Source: Nephrocerus scutellatus (Eukaryota > Arthropoda > Insecta > Diptera > Pipunculidae). From it: a stretch of DNA of 64,000 bases. Every line of letters starts with the position of its first letter. The stretch's first letter is position 1. The stretch lies in the NCBI GenBank assembly GCA_947095585.1, contig OX352762.1, forward strand, positions 96,756,249-96,820,248, read 5' to 3'. Below the pieces are notes generated by a model. It made no database searches. It was not told where the DNA came from and worked only from the letters and a program-made list of their open reading frames with translations. Shown here one piece after another: positions 1 through 11,536 of this stretch. The position numbers and the translations under genes were made by a program.

Positions 1-835
1 CCTTTTACGAGTCCTATCACTAGACCATAATTGTTTAAAATATTACTTGCTGACTCTTTGACCATTGTGATTAGTGTTCCGGTGTAAAATAAATTCTGGC
101 TCCTAACTTATGTTTGCGTTCATATTCTCCAGAATGATTTTTTAATCATACGTCTGGTCCTTGAACGTTTATAATGTTTAGTTTTTAAATATTCTTTGAG
201 AAGTTTACATAGCTGTTCATTTATTGATTTAAAGCCGACTGAGGTGTGTTTTTTAAAAAAATTTATTTAACTACCACACATTCCACCACATTTTGTCTGT
301 ATTTTCGTTTATTTTGAGGTCCTTTTTAACCACCTTCCACACGATCTTGAGAGCTGAAACTTTGTGAGTGTCTAAGTCCAAAATAGTATTTTTTTTATTC
401 CGCATATGACGCGTGTCACGTGTCGCGTATGGCGCGTGTGACAAGTTTAAAGTTTGTTTCGACTTCTTTGAGGCCCTTTTTAACCACCTTCCACATGACG
501 TAGAAAGCTGCAATTTTGTGAGTATCTAAGCCCGAAATAGCTTTTTTTATATTCCGCCTATGACGCGTATGGTGCGTGTAATGGGTTGAAATCGCACCAT
601 TTTCTCGTTTTTGAGGTCTTACCTTTCGCCACCTTTCATGACATATTGCATGAGATTTTGCGAGCGTCTCAATGTCAGGGGCTAATTTTGATGCGATGTA
701 TACATAAAACTTTGTACCCGAAAAACAAAGTTCAGTTACATTGATTTGTTTCTTTTGCAGACTGAAAGCTCAGCCTAATAACATGATGTCTTTTAACACA
801 GCTGTATTATATGTCATATTCTGATTTCCTAAGAC
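1..835 (-). mobile_element. Family A non-LTR retrotransposon fragment (endonuclease region), split by another repeat
   Basis: Two pieces, about 1-250 and 750-835, read in order on the minus strand as the diverged endonuclease region of family A when compared with the fuller copy at 62700-63420. Shared landmarks are the blocks near 215-240 (gttcatttattgatttaaag) and near 781-825 (acatgatgtcttttaacac). The two pieces are adjacent in other copies; here they are separated by about 490 bp of the internally tandem repeat at 285-735. The fragment is badly decayed and has no usable reading frame. It is an old insertion that later received another repeat. Confidence 0.7.
285..735 (+). repeat. Unclassified dispersed repeat with three internal tandem units of about 150 bp
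   Basis: Three related units start with ttgagg(t/c) at 314, 468 and 611, spacings of 154 and 143 bp. Each carries a block like aaccaccttccaca followed by a gagagctg..ttgtgag block. The first two also carry a CpG-rich stretch of GACGCGT, CACGTG and GTCGCG motifs. The right end is a conserved block, gtatacataaaactttg followed by tacccgaaaaac, found again near 4816-4850 and inverted near 34336-34362. A shared end in three places suggests a defined mobile element rather than a local satellite. No protein or classifiable termini were seen. Confidence 0.65.
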
Positions 836-2556
836 ACTAGTGTGCGAACACCGCTTCTCCTAGATTGCTATATATTATTGAAAAGTGGATAGATTTTTTT
901 CGGAATACAAGGACCAGACCCCAGCCAAATTGATTCATTTAGTTCTACACTTATTGTGGTAAAACTGTTGTTACTGTTATTCTTGTCCGTATTAACCATA
1001 GCGTAGAATGCGTGTATAATATAGGTATTTTTACTACCCCATTTTTATTTGAACTTGAATATTTTTCCATAAAAATTTGTTCAAAGCATTCATATTAATT
1101 CGATATTCAGTTTTGGTAAGAGATTTCAAACTTTGTTTCGCGAATTACGAAATATTTCAACTCTTCACAATGTAGTAAGTGAGGTTTGCCATGATCTGCA
1201 TCTCTTAAACATTACTTAAAATTTTAGGCCGTTTTCATGGCAAACATTTTATGAGAAACCTTCGTCTTTCAGACAAGAGAAAAAAAAAACGACAAATTTT
1301 ATTACAACAAGTGCTAAATGAGGAGGATCGCCATATTAATCCACAGATCAGTATCTTCGAATTGTAACGCTGGCTGTACGTACATTGTGCGTATGCGTAA
1401 TCGATATGTAATAAGTACAGTGGGTAGTTATACTTATAGCACGACGGTATAGGTACAAATATTTAAAATTTTATCTTCCAGTGTTGATTTTAAATACAGG
1501 AAAATATATTTTTAATGAAAAATGGTTGAAAATTATTCTCGGTTTTTTTTAACATTTTTACATCATATTTCAAGGTGTAGTTTTCCATTACATTTTGAAA
1601 ATAGTCCAATTTTTAGTTTTTGTTTTTCTATTCAATAATATATATAAATAAATAAATGGCTACTTCGAATAAATTTAATTTTAAAATAAAAATATATAAA
1701 TTTCAAACGTTGCTACCGATCAGAGTACACCCTCGGAATAGGGAATAGGGTCAATATAATATCTTTAGGCGACAGCAGACAAAAGCAATAAAAATCAGAT
1801 TGAACACCATAGGGTGCCTCAGACAACTGATGCCGAGTATATCGTACAATAAGCGAACACCTCCCCAGAAATTATCATTTGTGTGCAATTAATGAGAAGA
1901 CAAAATGCACCACATGGAAGAGAAGTAATCAACAGCATCGCGTTTCGTTTCTGTGAACAAACTCTTCTTTTTTTCGACTAGAATTTCACATTTCTTTAGA
2001 GGTTGGCAAAGTGCACAACATTTTACGCAACTGAGTCCAAATTGAAAGAAGACGTTGCAGAGGAAATTCCCTGAATTATACGCAGATAACACGGTCATTT
2101 AAAATAAAGTTTATTGCCAGCGAAGCCAGCATTGAATTAACCTGTGAATTTCGCAGATGTTCATGGTCGTACTCGGGCTGTTTAATAGTGCATCCATAAT
2201 TCCATACAATATCTCTTGCATAACATAGCAATAACTACAAATAAAGCAATATTCCCAAAAAATTTTTTGTAAATTTATTACAAGCTGCATTTAGTTGATT
2301 TATTTAGTCGTCTCTTAATCATGAAAGTGAAAATGTATTAAATTTCTTGGAAATTTACAGATCAGTAGTAGGTATTTCAGTTTATGTGAGGCACACAAAA
2401 GGAAGCGATATGGTAACTGCCAAACTGTGTGTTAAGACTGTATACAGGTAAATGGCGTAAAAAACCAAATAAGAAACTTAAAAACTTGCCAACACAATGG
2501 AAAATTGCTGTTGTATTTGGCCTTAATAATATAGAGGACAAGTTTTTTAAAAACGT
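836..2556. other. No recognised gene
   Basis: AT-rich sequence with short A/T runs, such as the AT-rich block near 1640-1700. I see no coding region, RNA gene or repeat that I can name. A short open frame near 1889-2098 on the minus strand has no recognisable motif. Confidence 0.5.
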
Positions 2557-2557
2557 T

Positions 2558-2690
2558 TATTTAACTTGACTTGACTCCTTTTTGTCTATATTTTCGATTT
2601 CTTTGAGGTCCTCTTTAACCACCTTCCGCACGACCCAGAGAGCTGAAATTTTGTGAGTTTCTAAGTCCAAAATAGAATTTTTTATAATTT
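2558..2690 (+). repeat. Unit of the 150-bp-period dispersed repeat, left of a LINE insertion
   Basis: Matches the units at 314-450 and 468-600 (ttgaggtcc block, aaccaccttccgcacgac, then the ttgtgag block). It stops at a T-rich stretch where the family C LINE begins, and matching repeat sequence resumes at 4287. This is the left half of a repeat copy interrupted by that LINE. Confidence 0.65.
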
Positions 2691-4286
2691 TTATAAGACA
2701 AAACCCTAGCCAAATTGGCCAAATTGGCTGATACTCTGACACAAAAAGATCTTTTGTATCGTAGGGTGTAACTAATCTAAGAGACTATAACTACCTTCCT
2801 AATGACGGATAGTATATTCTTAGTGGCAGAATTATGCAGATCCGCCGACGAACATAATGCCTTGTGGAAAATATATGTACTTAACCAGATCAAAACTGGA
2901 TGGTCACAGAGGATGTGCCCGGATGTTTCGTCCTCCTCCTAGCAGAACCTACAATCCATGTTTGAGCCCAGATTAATTTTGTTAAGGTTATATCGCAAGC
3001 CTGACCTGTGAGAAAACTCACTAGCTTTCTGATGCTATCCTTGCCTAGATCAGGGATTTCCTTATAGGAAAAGGGTCTGATTAACCGTTTCAATTGTCTA
3101 AGCCCTAGGGGTATTATCCCAGTGGGCAACACGACGTTTCCTTTCCCATTTATTAATCATCGCTGTGGCCGTAGCCCAGCTGATACCACAGTAAGGTTTC
3201 GGTCCTAAGAACGCAAATTCTGAACCAGCCCTAGCTAGTTCATCTGCATGTTTGTTGCCTACAACACCCTGGTGGCCAGGGACCCAACCGAGTTTTGCCC
3301 TGTTGAACCCTGCCAGGGATTGCAGTGCATCGTAGCAGCATTTAACTGTGTGCAGTGCAGAAATTAATGGCATGGAGTTCCGCTTGGAAAACAGTGGGAC
3401 TATTACCCCAGCGTCCACTCCAGAATCCATCTTCGATCTATGTACAAGGCCATACCTTTATTGTCCAGTGCTGGAGCACCATTAGACCAGATGGTTCGGT
3501 CCAATATTTTTACCTCAAATAAACTACTGAATCAGTACTCACTAGCCATAGTGTCCGGGATAGTACAAAACATGTCTCTTCAAGGAATTGAGTCTAGAAA
3601 ATTCAGATGTCCCACGTAGTCACCTCGTTTGTACCCATATTCTAGTAGCAGCTTGATAGCGCATCAAGCCCTACAACAGCTTCTAATGCAGTCGTAGGGC
3701 AGGTCCGCATGGCACCCGTTATACCTACATACTACATACCGACAGGCAAGACTTTGTAGCTTCTGAAGCTTTATTACCCTTATCCGTTCAAGAACTTTCG
3801 GCCACCATATTATGGCAGTGTACGTGATAATTGGTCTCACCATCATGGTATACATCCAATGTATCATTTTAGGATTAAGATCCCAAGTTCTGCCGTAGAG
3901 GCATCTACAGGCCCACAGGAACCTAGTGGCATGTTCAGTGGCTAACTTGATATCAGAGTTCCAGTTTAGTCCTTTATCAAGGATGACTCCGAGAAATTAA
4001 ACCCCTCTCTAATGTAGTGCCCTTTAAGATGAAAGGTCCCATATCGGACAATCTAAGGCACTGGAACGGTTTTTCAAGGATTGATTGAAGGCTCTTCTCT
4101 ACTGGACCATTCTAATACGTTAAGTAACGCACCTTGCATGACATTTGTTATCGCCGTGCTGTACTTACCACTAATTATGATCGCCAAATCGTCAGCATAA
4201 CCAATGGCAATGTAGGCTGAGTTACGCAGATCGGCTAAAAGGTTGTCTATGACAAGTGAACATAGAAGGAGGGAGAGTATGCCTCT
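2687..4286 (-). mobile_element. Family C non-LTR retrotransposon fragment (RT end, RNase H, CCHC-like tail), LOA/I-like
   Basis: On the minus strand, in order: the end of a reverse transcriptase with the catalytic motif YADD (about 4185-4205), a thumb region with MVRPIITY (about 3830-3860), an RNase H with WVPGHQGVVGNKHADELA (about 3230-3305), and a tail with CRFC...HILCDHP (about 2905-2950). Non-LTR elements with an RNase H and such a tail belong to the I/LOA-type groups; the exact clade is inference. It is 5'-truncated and broken by stops and frameshifts. A 10-bp direct repeat, attttttata, flanks it at 2677-2686 and 4287-4296, and both flanks are the same repeat family, which supports a target-site duplication. 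Confidence 0.8.
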
Positions 4287-4855
4287 ATTTTTTATACTAT
4301 CCGTATGACGTATGTCGCGTGTCGCGTTTCACGTTTCGAGTATGGTGATTGATTCAACTTTTTTCTTTGACTTTTTTAGGTCCTTTGTAACCACCTTCCA
4401 CACGACCTAGAGAGCTGTAATTTAGTGAGTGTCCAAGTCCATAATCATCATCATCATATTTAGCTCTACTTACGTGGTCCGGTCCTGGCCTTCCGCAAAA
4501 AGTTTCTCAGTCGGTCCCGATTTTAAGCCGATGACATCCAGTTTTGCATCCCTTAACTCTGTGCATCCTGGTCTACGCCATCCTTCCAGCGTAGGCTTAG
4601 CCAGCCTTGCTGTCGTGTTCCATAAATCATACCACAAAGAAATTTTCGGGCAGGATCCTCTTCGCTCATGCGAGCTAGCTGTCCTGCCTGTGTTTCGCGA
4701 GTCGCGTGTGGTCCGAGTGAAACGTGGAAAAAAGAAAATACATTGAAATAGTCACAACCTCAAAAACAGATATTTTGGCGATTATTACCAAATAATAAAG
4801 GACTGTGTGGTGTGTTTCGATGTATACATAAAACTTTGTACCCAAAAACGAAGAT
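4287..4855 (+). repeat. Right part of the 150-bp-period repeat, itself split by a family A fragment
   Basis: CpG-rich block at about 4300-4350 (cgtatgtcgcgtgtcgcg), then the aaccaccttccacacgacc block at 4390-4408. It is interrupted at 4446-4692 by a family A 3' end and resumes with tcgcgagtcgcgtgtgg and the conserved terminal block at 4815-4850. With 2558-2690 this makes one repeat copy hit by two retrotransposons. Confidence 0.6.
4446..4692 (-). mobile_element. Family A 3' end fragment
   Basis: Minus-strand match to the last 240 bp of family A as seen at 13280-13525. It includes the region for LRWKDG and the conserved end gagctaaatatgatgatg; the short trinucleotide-like repeat at 4440-4460 is the element's 3' terminus. 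It is strongly 5'-truncated, as is usual for target-primed reverse transcription, and has no complete reading frame. Confidence 0.8.
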
Positions 4856-4964
4856 TTTTTTCATTTACTTGTTTTATTCCATGCCTTGGCGAATTTTAGG
4901 TTTAAGCTAATTACAGAAAATATTTAAGAAATTTCCTGAATGTTCTTTTTTTCCAAAAATTTAA

Positions 4965-4970
4965 TTTATT
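4965..4970 (-). terminator. Candidate polyadenylation signal of the small RR-1 cuticle gene
   Basis: AATAAA on the minus strand about 90 nt past the stop codon at 5060, in an AT-rich 3' flank. Position and spacing fit a short insect 3' UTR; there is no direct proof of use. Confidence 0.5.
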
Positions 4971-5059
4971 TGTTATTTTGTTTTTTATATGTATGTATGT
5001 TCTGACTTAGATATTTTCAAATTTAATTTTTTATATACAAATGCATTCAGAATGAATAA

Positions 5060-5549
5060 TTATTCCTCCTTTTGGGGATGAGCGGCCAAGTATTCAAGAG
5101 CCTTTTGTATGGCTGCTGGAATTGGTGGCGGTGTTGGCAAATGATCTCCTTGTGGATGGTAGCCGTTTTCATCAGCAGTGTACTGCAATGAAATCTGCTC
5201 ACCTTCGGGCGAAATGTAGCTGTATTGTCCGTTAACAACCTATCGAAGAAAATTGTAAATTATTAAAAAAAAAATTATCTTAAGTACTGGATCTTCTTAG
5301 ATGCTTACTAAAGTTTCGGGATCTTTCAAGACTCCCTCAGCTTGGGCCTTAATACTATTGCTAAGTTCATAGGCGTAGGCAAAGCCATCGGGTCTTACAT
5401 CCTGTGTGTTGCTAATGATTTGGACATCATCATCGGCGACGGCTGTGGCTACAATAGCCAAAAGACAAGCGAAGGAGATCTAGAAAGGATTAATAAATGA
5501 GAATTTTGTTTATTTTTTGTTTGTTTTCATAACTTACGAATAGTTTCAT
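5060..5549 (-). CDS. RR-1 cuticle protein, small (120 aa), Edg78E/Cpr47Eg-like
   Basis: Structural protein of the insect cuticle with a chitin-binding Rebers-Riddiford domain of the RR-1 (flexible cuticle) type. Three coding exons on the minus strand: 5549-5538 (MKLF), 5479-5309 and 5239-5060, with GT donors at 5537 and 5308, AG acceptors at 5481-5480 and 5241-5240, and both introns in phase 0. The product is 120 aa. A signal peptide ([19 protein letters not shown]) precedes DDDVQII. The RR-1 core has [11 protein letters not shown], then [17 protein letters not shown] and [20 protein letters not shown], and the protein ends in QKEE. A first exon of only four codons is typical of dipteran CPR genes. 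The sequence resembles Edg78E and small Cpr47E-type proteins; orthology is not settled. No defect is seen, so it is probably functional. Confidence 0.93.
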
Positions 5550-5584
5550 ATTTAATTGTTGGTTATTGTTTTCTTACTGAAATC

Positions 5585-5623
5585 AACTGATAGTTTTTGT
5601 ACTCTTTACGATCGCTATTTATA
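5585..5623 (-). promoter_or_regulatory. Core promoter of the small RR-1 cuticle gene (TATA and initiator)
   Basis: TATAAATA lies at 5623-5616 on the minus strand and an initiator-like TCAGTT at 5590-5585, about 30 bp downstream as expected in insects. The implied start, near 5588, gives a 5' UTR of about 38 nt before the ATG at 5549. Confidence 0.75.
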
Positions 5624-5639
5624 CCCAAATGGGGTATAA

Positions 5640-7235
5640 ACACAAAAATAATTTGAATAAAAAACCTGTCGATGTGAAGAAAAAAAATACGAAAAACATT
5701 CATCATCATAGACTAGACAACAGATAATTAGGCTGAGATAAATATACCAGCATCAAACAAATTTTGGGATATTATGCAGATTACCGCACGCAATAGTATT
5801 CTTCAGTGTATGAATGAAAAAAAATCGGATTTATAGCATAATTAGTTGTTGCCATTATACAACTATAGGGTATTTTAAATTTGTCGCAACGTCTGTAAGA
5901 GAAAAACTTAGATAACTGCACCGGATGAAAGAAAGTGGCTTTGCGATATCACTAAATATAATTTTAACAAATATCAATCACTTCACAAATACTTCACTTC
6001 GCTTTGAAAGAAAAATCATCTTATCTTGGTATTTTCCACTTACTTAAGGAGGTGTGGTAAAATTCCGGATGAAGTGATATGAGAAAAACTTAAACCTTAG
6101 CCTTATCGGCTATTCTAAAATATTATTAATTTATAGTATTTTTAAAAACGTTAAGCACCTAAATGTTAGATATTTGATATTTAGAAAATTTACTTCCAAA
6201 TATAAAGAGGGTTTTTGTTGTGCAAAAACTTTAATAATTATGAGGAAAATCATCAACAGAATTAAATCGGATATGGGTTGAAATATAAATCAATTCCCCT
6301 AAGCGCCATACAAAATGTGTAGTTTATATTGTACGAGTATATACTCGCATTTTTAAGTATTATAGTGATATACAGGTTGCAAATAAATGTTAAAAGAAAT
6401 AAGAAAAAAGGTGTATTTTGTTAATATGTTAAGTATTTTAGAAATAATACCTGCCTAAAATATTAGCATATATCATCTCTCCACAAATTTTGACGTACCA
6501 TAAGATTAAAAACAATAGTAGGTAAGTTCCGAAAATCTGTTGCATGTAACTGTGATGTAAAATGGTCGGTAAGTAAAGACTTTAATTTTATGTATGTTGT
6601 TGCTTGTTTGCTAAATTTTCTCACCAATTTTTTATGATAATTTGCTCTCATCCACCTCAAATTCAATATTAACTCGGCCCCTTAGGGAAAAATTAATTAC
6701 CGGTTTGTTTGTTTGTGCGTCAATGAAAATAAGAGTTAAAGGGAAGCTCAAACAGAAAACGCAGTAACAAATTAATGGACTACAATGCTTTAAATTAAAA
6801 TCCAATCAGTCGAAAAATCATACCCGATATCTAGCGTCTGTTGATGTGTAATTAGCGAAGGTCGAACTTGTTATGTTTTTTAGTCATCTAAACGCTACTT
6901 AAATCCTTGACATTATAGAATTTCTAAAAGATGTTTATAGTTGCTATTACGTATACAAGTAGCTTAATGAATTCAGTCAGTGGCCATTGCATGATGTAAT
7001 AGCAATAATATTTATTTATTACATCTTTCACGTACTGTGGTTGTTAATTGATGTAAATTAGTTTTTCATATTTTATACTGAAGATCACCTATCACAAAAG
7101 TAAACTTATTGCCGAAGTGGTTCTGTTTGTGTACTGAAATATGTACCATAGGTAAATATTATTATAACCAAATTAATAAACGAAGACTAAATCACTATCA
7201 GATTTACCCCTAGGTTAGGGAAGGTTAGGTTGGGG
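5640..7235. other. Upstream flank of the cuticle gene; no recognised gene
   Basis: AT-rich sequence. Stage- and tissue-specific control elements for the cuticle gene may lie here but none can be named. No coding region or known repeat was found; a short minus-strand frame at 6463-6666 looks random. Confidence 0.45.
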
Positions 7236-7239
7236 TGGC

Positions 7240-8200
7240 TGTCGGCAGAAAGACGTACCATGTAGACCAATAATGGATGGTCCATGTGATGCCAAATGGA
7301 TCGAGAGGATTTATCGCCCCACTCATTGAACCAGCTGGAGCTTCGAATGAAGCGTAGAAGACTTTTCATGTCAGTGCTTGACAAGTCATTAAGGTCGTTG
7401 TTAAAGAAGGCTCTCAAATGGAGCTTACGTTTTAGAGAAAGAGCTGTGCATGTGCAGAGAAGGTAAAGAATGGTGATGCCGTGAAATAAGCATTCATAAT
7501 ACGAAACAAAGCCACATTTTTAAATGTGGTCTTATTTCACTTTCAAATGCGAAATAAAACCGAGTTTGCCTCATTACGCTCTGAAGTTATACTTACACTA
7601 CATGCGTAAGGCTAGTCTAGTTTTCTTCCTTTTAAAAGGCAGACTTCTGGAAACATTTTTTACAAACATATTTCACTCTTATGAAGTAAAAAATTCGGTT
7701 TTATTTCGCTCGGCATTCTTTTACGGTACCAAGAATGGCCCCTTCCTCTTCCTCGTCCATGCAGCTTCTGCAGAAGTCATTGGAAAATACACCAAGCCTT
7801 GCTCTATGCTTGCCTATAAGTACCCAGTAATTACACCTATCGTAGCGCTTATGTGCGCACTCTGTTTAGAGAGATTAAACACTTGGAGCGTTTCGGATCC
7901 AGCTTTGGCCAAATCTGTTTTGTCACTACACAAGTTATATCATTTGTCCATCTATGGTTGGTTTTGTCAGTAGCATTCTGCTTTAACATTAGTTTGCAAT
8001 CGGTATACCTAGGGAACCATTTTTATTTGTTTATTTTTTCTATTGTACCATTTTCGGCGAGTTCATCGGCCCTGCAGTTCCACAGAATGTCCCTATCACC
8101 CGGCACCAAATGCAGGTAAATGTAGAACTGCTCCGCCGTCTCTTTGAGAGATGATTGGCAGTCCACTGGTGGAAAGGCAAATCTTCGTGTCTTATTCGAA
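7240..8200 (-). mobile_element. Family C-like non-LTR retrotransposon 3' fragment, split by a MITE
   Basis: On the minus strand the right half (7731-8200) contains the zinc-knuckle-like tail region with a run of acidic residues. The left half (7240-7473) continues with LLCTC, ALSLKRKLHLRAFF and LLRFIRSSSWF, the C-terminal end seen in RNase H-bearing LINEs. The halves are separated by a 257-bp insertion with 8-bp duplicated ends. Removing it and one duplicate joins the frame as DEEEEGAILYLLCTC. The upstream RNase H is present only as frameshifted scraps. Confidence 0.7.
7474..7730. mobile_element. hAT-like MITE, 257 bp, inside the family C fragment
   Basis: Flanked by the perfect 8-bp direct repeat aagaatgg (7466-7473 and 7731-7738), the duplication length of hAT transposons. 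Internal inverted repeats are strong: gtgaaataag (7481-7490) with cttatttcac (7531-7540), and a perfect 15-bp pair at 7549-7563 and 7695-7709 (gcgaaataaaaccga). The outermost ends match only imperfectly (ccgtgaaa against ccgtaaaa). It encodes no protein. The class rests on the duplication length; the sequence itself is not recognised. Confidence 0.72.
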
Positions 8201-11200
8201 ATCTGTAGACCATAATATCTAATTGTCCTGATTGGTTAAGTATTTTAATAGAGGCTGGGTTCGTTTAAATGATACAAATAGTTTCCAGCTTTGTTTTAAT
8301 TTTAATTTATCTTGATCGTGTACTTAGATAGCTCATAGCAACAAGAATTCATCGATAGAACTACCACATATTCATCAAAGATATGTTTAAGTTTTCTTAA
8401 GCGGGGCAATAAATATTTTAATTTTTCTGGCCTTGCTACTTCTTAAAAGTCAGATGTATTCAGAGATTTAGAGATTTTTTCAGCCGCACATCAATAATGT
8501 GGAAGTTCTGTGTTTCTTGTGTTAAAATCAACAACATTAACACTCTATCCACACTTTAGGTAATTCATATTCATATTGTTTCTTCAGATTAGGCTTGTAT
8601 CTTAGTATAACATATCAGTTTTTATTATTAATTGTTAAGCAAGCTTAGTCTTAGCCCAAGAGCCAAAAAATTATTCTAACTGGTATTCGCGATAAATTCA
8701 TTTTGTGTGAATTGTTAATATTTTGTCCTTATAAGATTTATTTAAGATACGAAGTTTCCCCTTCAATTCATGTGATACCCGAAGTGAATCGCTGAAAACG
8801 AATAATTTGTATTTTGCGATTGGCTTAATACTAATCAATTAACAACATAATGACAAGATAATTATTTAGTTTTAAATGTGAAAAAGATTAAAACAAGTTG
8901 ATCAGCTGTTAATGCGGTATATATTTCATGACCAAAATGCTTTCGAGTCTCGCATTTAGCATATACGATTAATGAATGTGAATGTGATATCATAGAGCTA
9001 AGAGATTTTTCATAAAAATTTGTTCATCCTTAGAAATGTTACTCTATCAAATATACAAACGCACTCCTTTTTTCATTATTCTTGTATCATCAGATAGATG
9101 TTTTCAATCCATCCAGTGGTTTTATTCCATAGCTGTAGTTAGGGACCATATTATCTGACCTTTATATGCACCTTGTAAGTGTAATTCTCATATTTATGCT
9201 GTGTTGTATGCTAATTTCTTCTGATTATTTCTAGATATCTAAAGTTAAATATGTTATCTTCAATATGTTATGCGCTTCTTATAGTTATTAACCCTGGAGA
9301 TACCTATGTATTTAGTCTTAGATGTGTTTTCTCGCCTGAATAAGTGGCTTCAATTCCTCGAAATGGTAATGTTACTTTGTTTTCTTGAACCATGTTAGTG
9401 AAAAAACTAAAAAGAATGAAAAATCCAAATATAATACCTAATTTCGGGCTAACCTCTTATCTTGATAGTCCTAATCCATCTAACCCAAGAAACCCTTTAT
9501 AGCAGAGAGCAAAAATGTTCTTTTATATGGGAAAATCTATTAATTTTCCGGATTCAATTAAATTGTTGCTCAAATCTAAACGTTAACCATGCATGGTGAA
9601 CATTCCGGTAGTTTGTTTGGCAAATCAATTTCATCGTAATGTTAAAAATTATTTCACATATGATATGGCAAACTTGACCCATAAAATCTGGGAAAATAAT
9701 GTGACATCGCCATCAATATGTCACAACTTCATTGAACAAATCGTGCGCCAAACATTGAGCGACGTCTGAGCAATTGAGTGTCATGGTGTAACGATCAGCT
9801 TTAAGTTAAACTCCTACTTCAATCATCCACTGAATTACAATATTGGTTGTTCATGCTTTTTGAATGCACATATGAAAATATCCTGGCGTGAGAAAACCAT
9901 AACTAGTAGAAGAAACATTAATAATGAATGAATTGAGTTGCACGATCTGCGCTACAGCTCTATTGTCTTCTGACGAGCATCTTGTTTATAGCTTATAATA
10001 TTACTATATTATTCAGATATAACTAATGTTTGTATTATACTTCATTCTATGCCGAACACATGAAACTATATTTCTAGCAATAAAGTCGAAGTTTGCACTC
10101 ATCAGGACGCGCGCACGCCGCTCTGTCAGATTAGTTGTCGCTTTGCATGACTTGGGTGATCTTGCTGCAGATCCTCTCTCTTCGTCATCTTCTTTTTCTA
10201 TTGCAGCAAGTCACAAATAGCTTAGACACAACCTTTTGTTTCTTCTCAATGTACCACCTCGGCTGGCATATCACTGGTAAAGAGCACTTGATTACCTTTA
10301 CTGTCTCTTGTCCGGTGGACTACAATCAGATGGCTGACGATGTTGGGTCTGCTGTTGTCGATCTGCCAAACATCTAGCAACATCGCCCAACAGATGTAAA
10401 TTCAACACATTGCGAGTATTATATCGATTCTGAAAAAATCCAGCCAAACCTGATATGTGCGGTATGCGTAGCGGTGCATTCCGTTCAGTTAATTTAACTC
10501 AGACGATCACGGTGTTAATTTTTAAACAATCGAACAAATCAAAATATGACTGCAGCTCTGTCTCTAGCGAAAAAAGTGGTCACTGTGGTTGTTGCGTTTG
10601 CACTTGGCTCAAGATACTTGTACTATCAAATAGGCGGCAGAAAACATGATTACCTGACTTGTTTGATTGCGGTTACGATTATCTATGCTTGCTGCATGGA
10701 CTTCAACTTGCGAAGTAGGTGGCTTACACAATCATGTTGAAAATAAACCGTCAATTGAACTGGAGATTTAAATAATGATTGCTGAATAATTGCAACATTG
10801 TTTGATGACATACCCTGACCTTATTGTTCTTTAAAGAAATAAACTGACTATTGGTATCAAATAAGCGCAAGTTATTGGAGCAACAATGGCACTTATGGTT
10901 GATCTAATGCGTTTTTATTACGTTCTGATAAGGTCAGTCAAAATGGTCTAGGAAATTATTTTTTTAAGCATAATTTTTTTCGGGTCACAATTTTTTCTAT
11001 ATTATTAAAACCGTAAAAAGAATTTAAATAAAAGACGTAAAAATCCAAAGTCCAAATAGCAAAAGGCTCATAATTCCATTTAACTTGTGCTAGTCACACA
11101 GTCAAACCAGGTGAGTGGGACAAAAACAAGCAAAGATGAACGATCGCAAATGGGACCATCTCGAACTCGGCGAAACGGAAACAAAACTGAAACTAAAACC

Positions 11201-11470
11201 GGTTCACAAATCAGAAATCTGTATTATGTAATATGTTCTAACTTGCGTACATCTGTTCATTTACGATATCGTCGCAAAACGAAGCGGATTAGTTTGAATC
11301 GATTGTATCGAAAGCGAGTTGATATTGCATTTGTTGTCTGCTTTTGTTATGAAAAATGCATTTTGATTTTTAAACTTGAACTCGAACTGGAACTAGATTT
11401 TTTAACGTTAATACTTACTGGCAAGTACTAAGAGTAACAAGAAATTAAATGTTCGTAAGGAGAGAAGGGA
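8201..11470. other. No recognised gene
   Basis: Over 3 kb of unique-looking AT-rich sequence. Open frames at 10026-10377, 10455-10740 and 11087-11431 (plus strand) are short, overlap in different frames and show no known motif. No splice-supported exon, RNA gene or repeat could be named. Confidence 0.45.
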
Positions 11471-11536
11471 AGTACACTGCGGTTCACTAGATTAGAAGCA
11501 GGCAATTTTAAGAAGTAAAAATTATCTTTCTATGAC

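Noticed and set aside
10546..10740. 64-codon plus-strand frame with a hydrophobic stretch
   Set aside because: No family match, overlaps another random frame, and no splice or promoter support.
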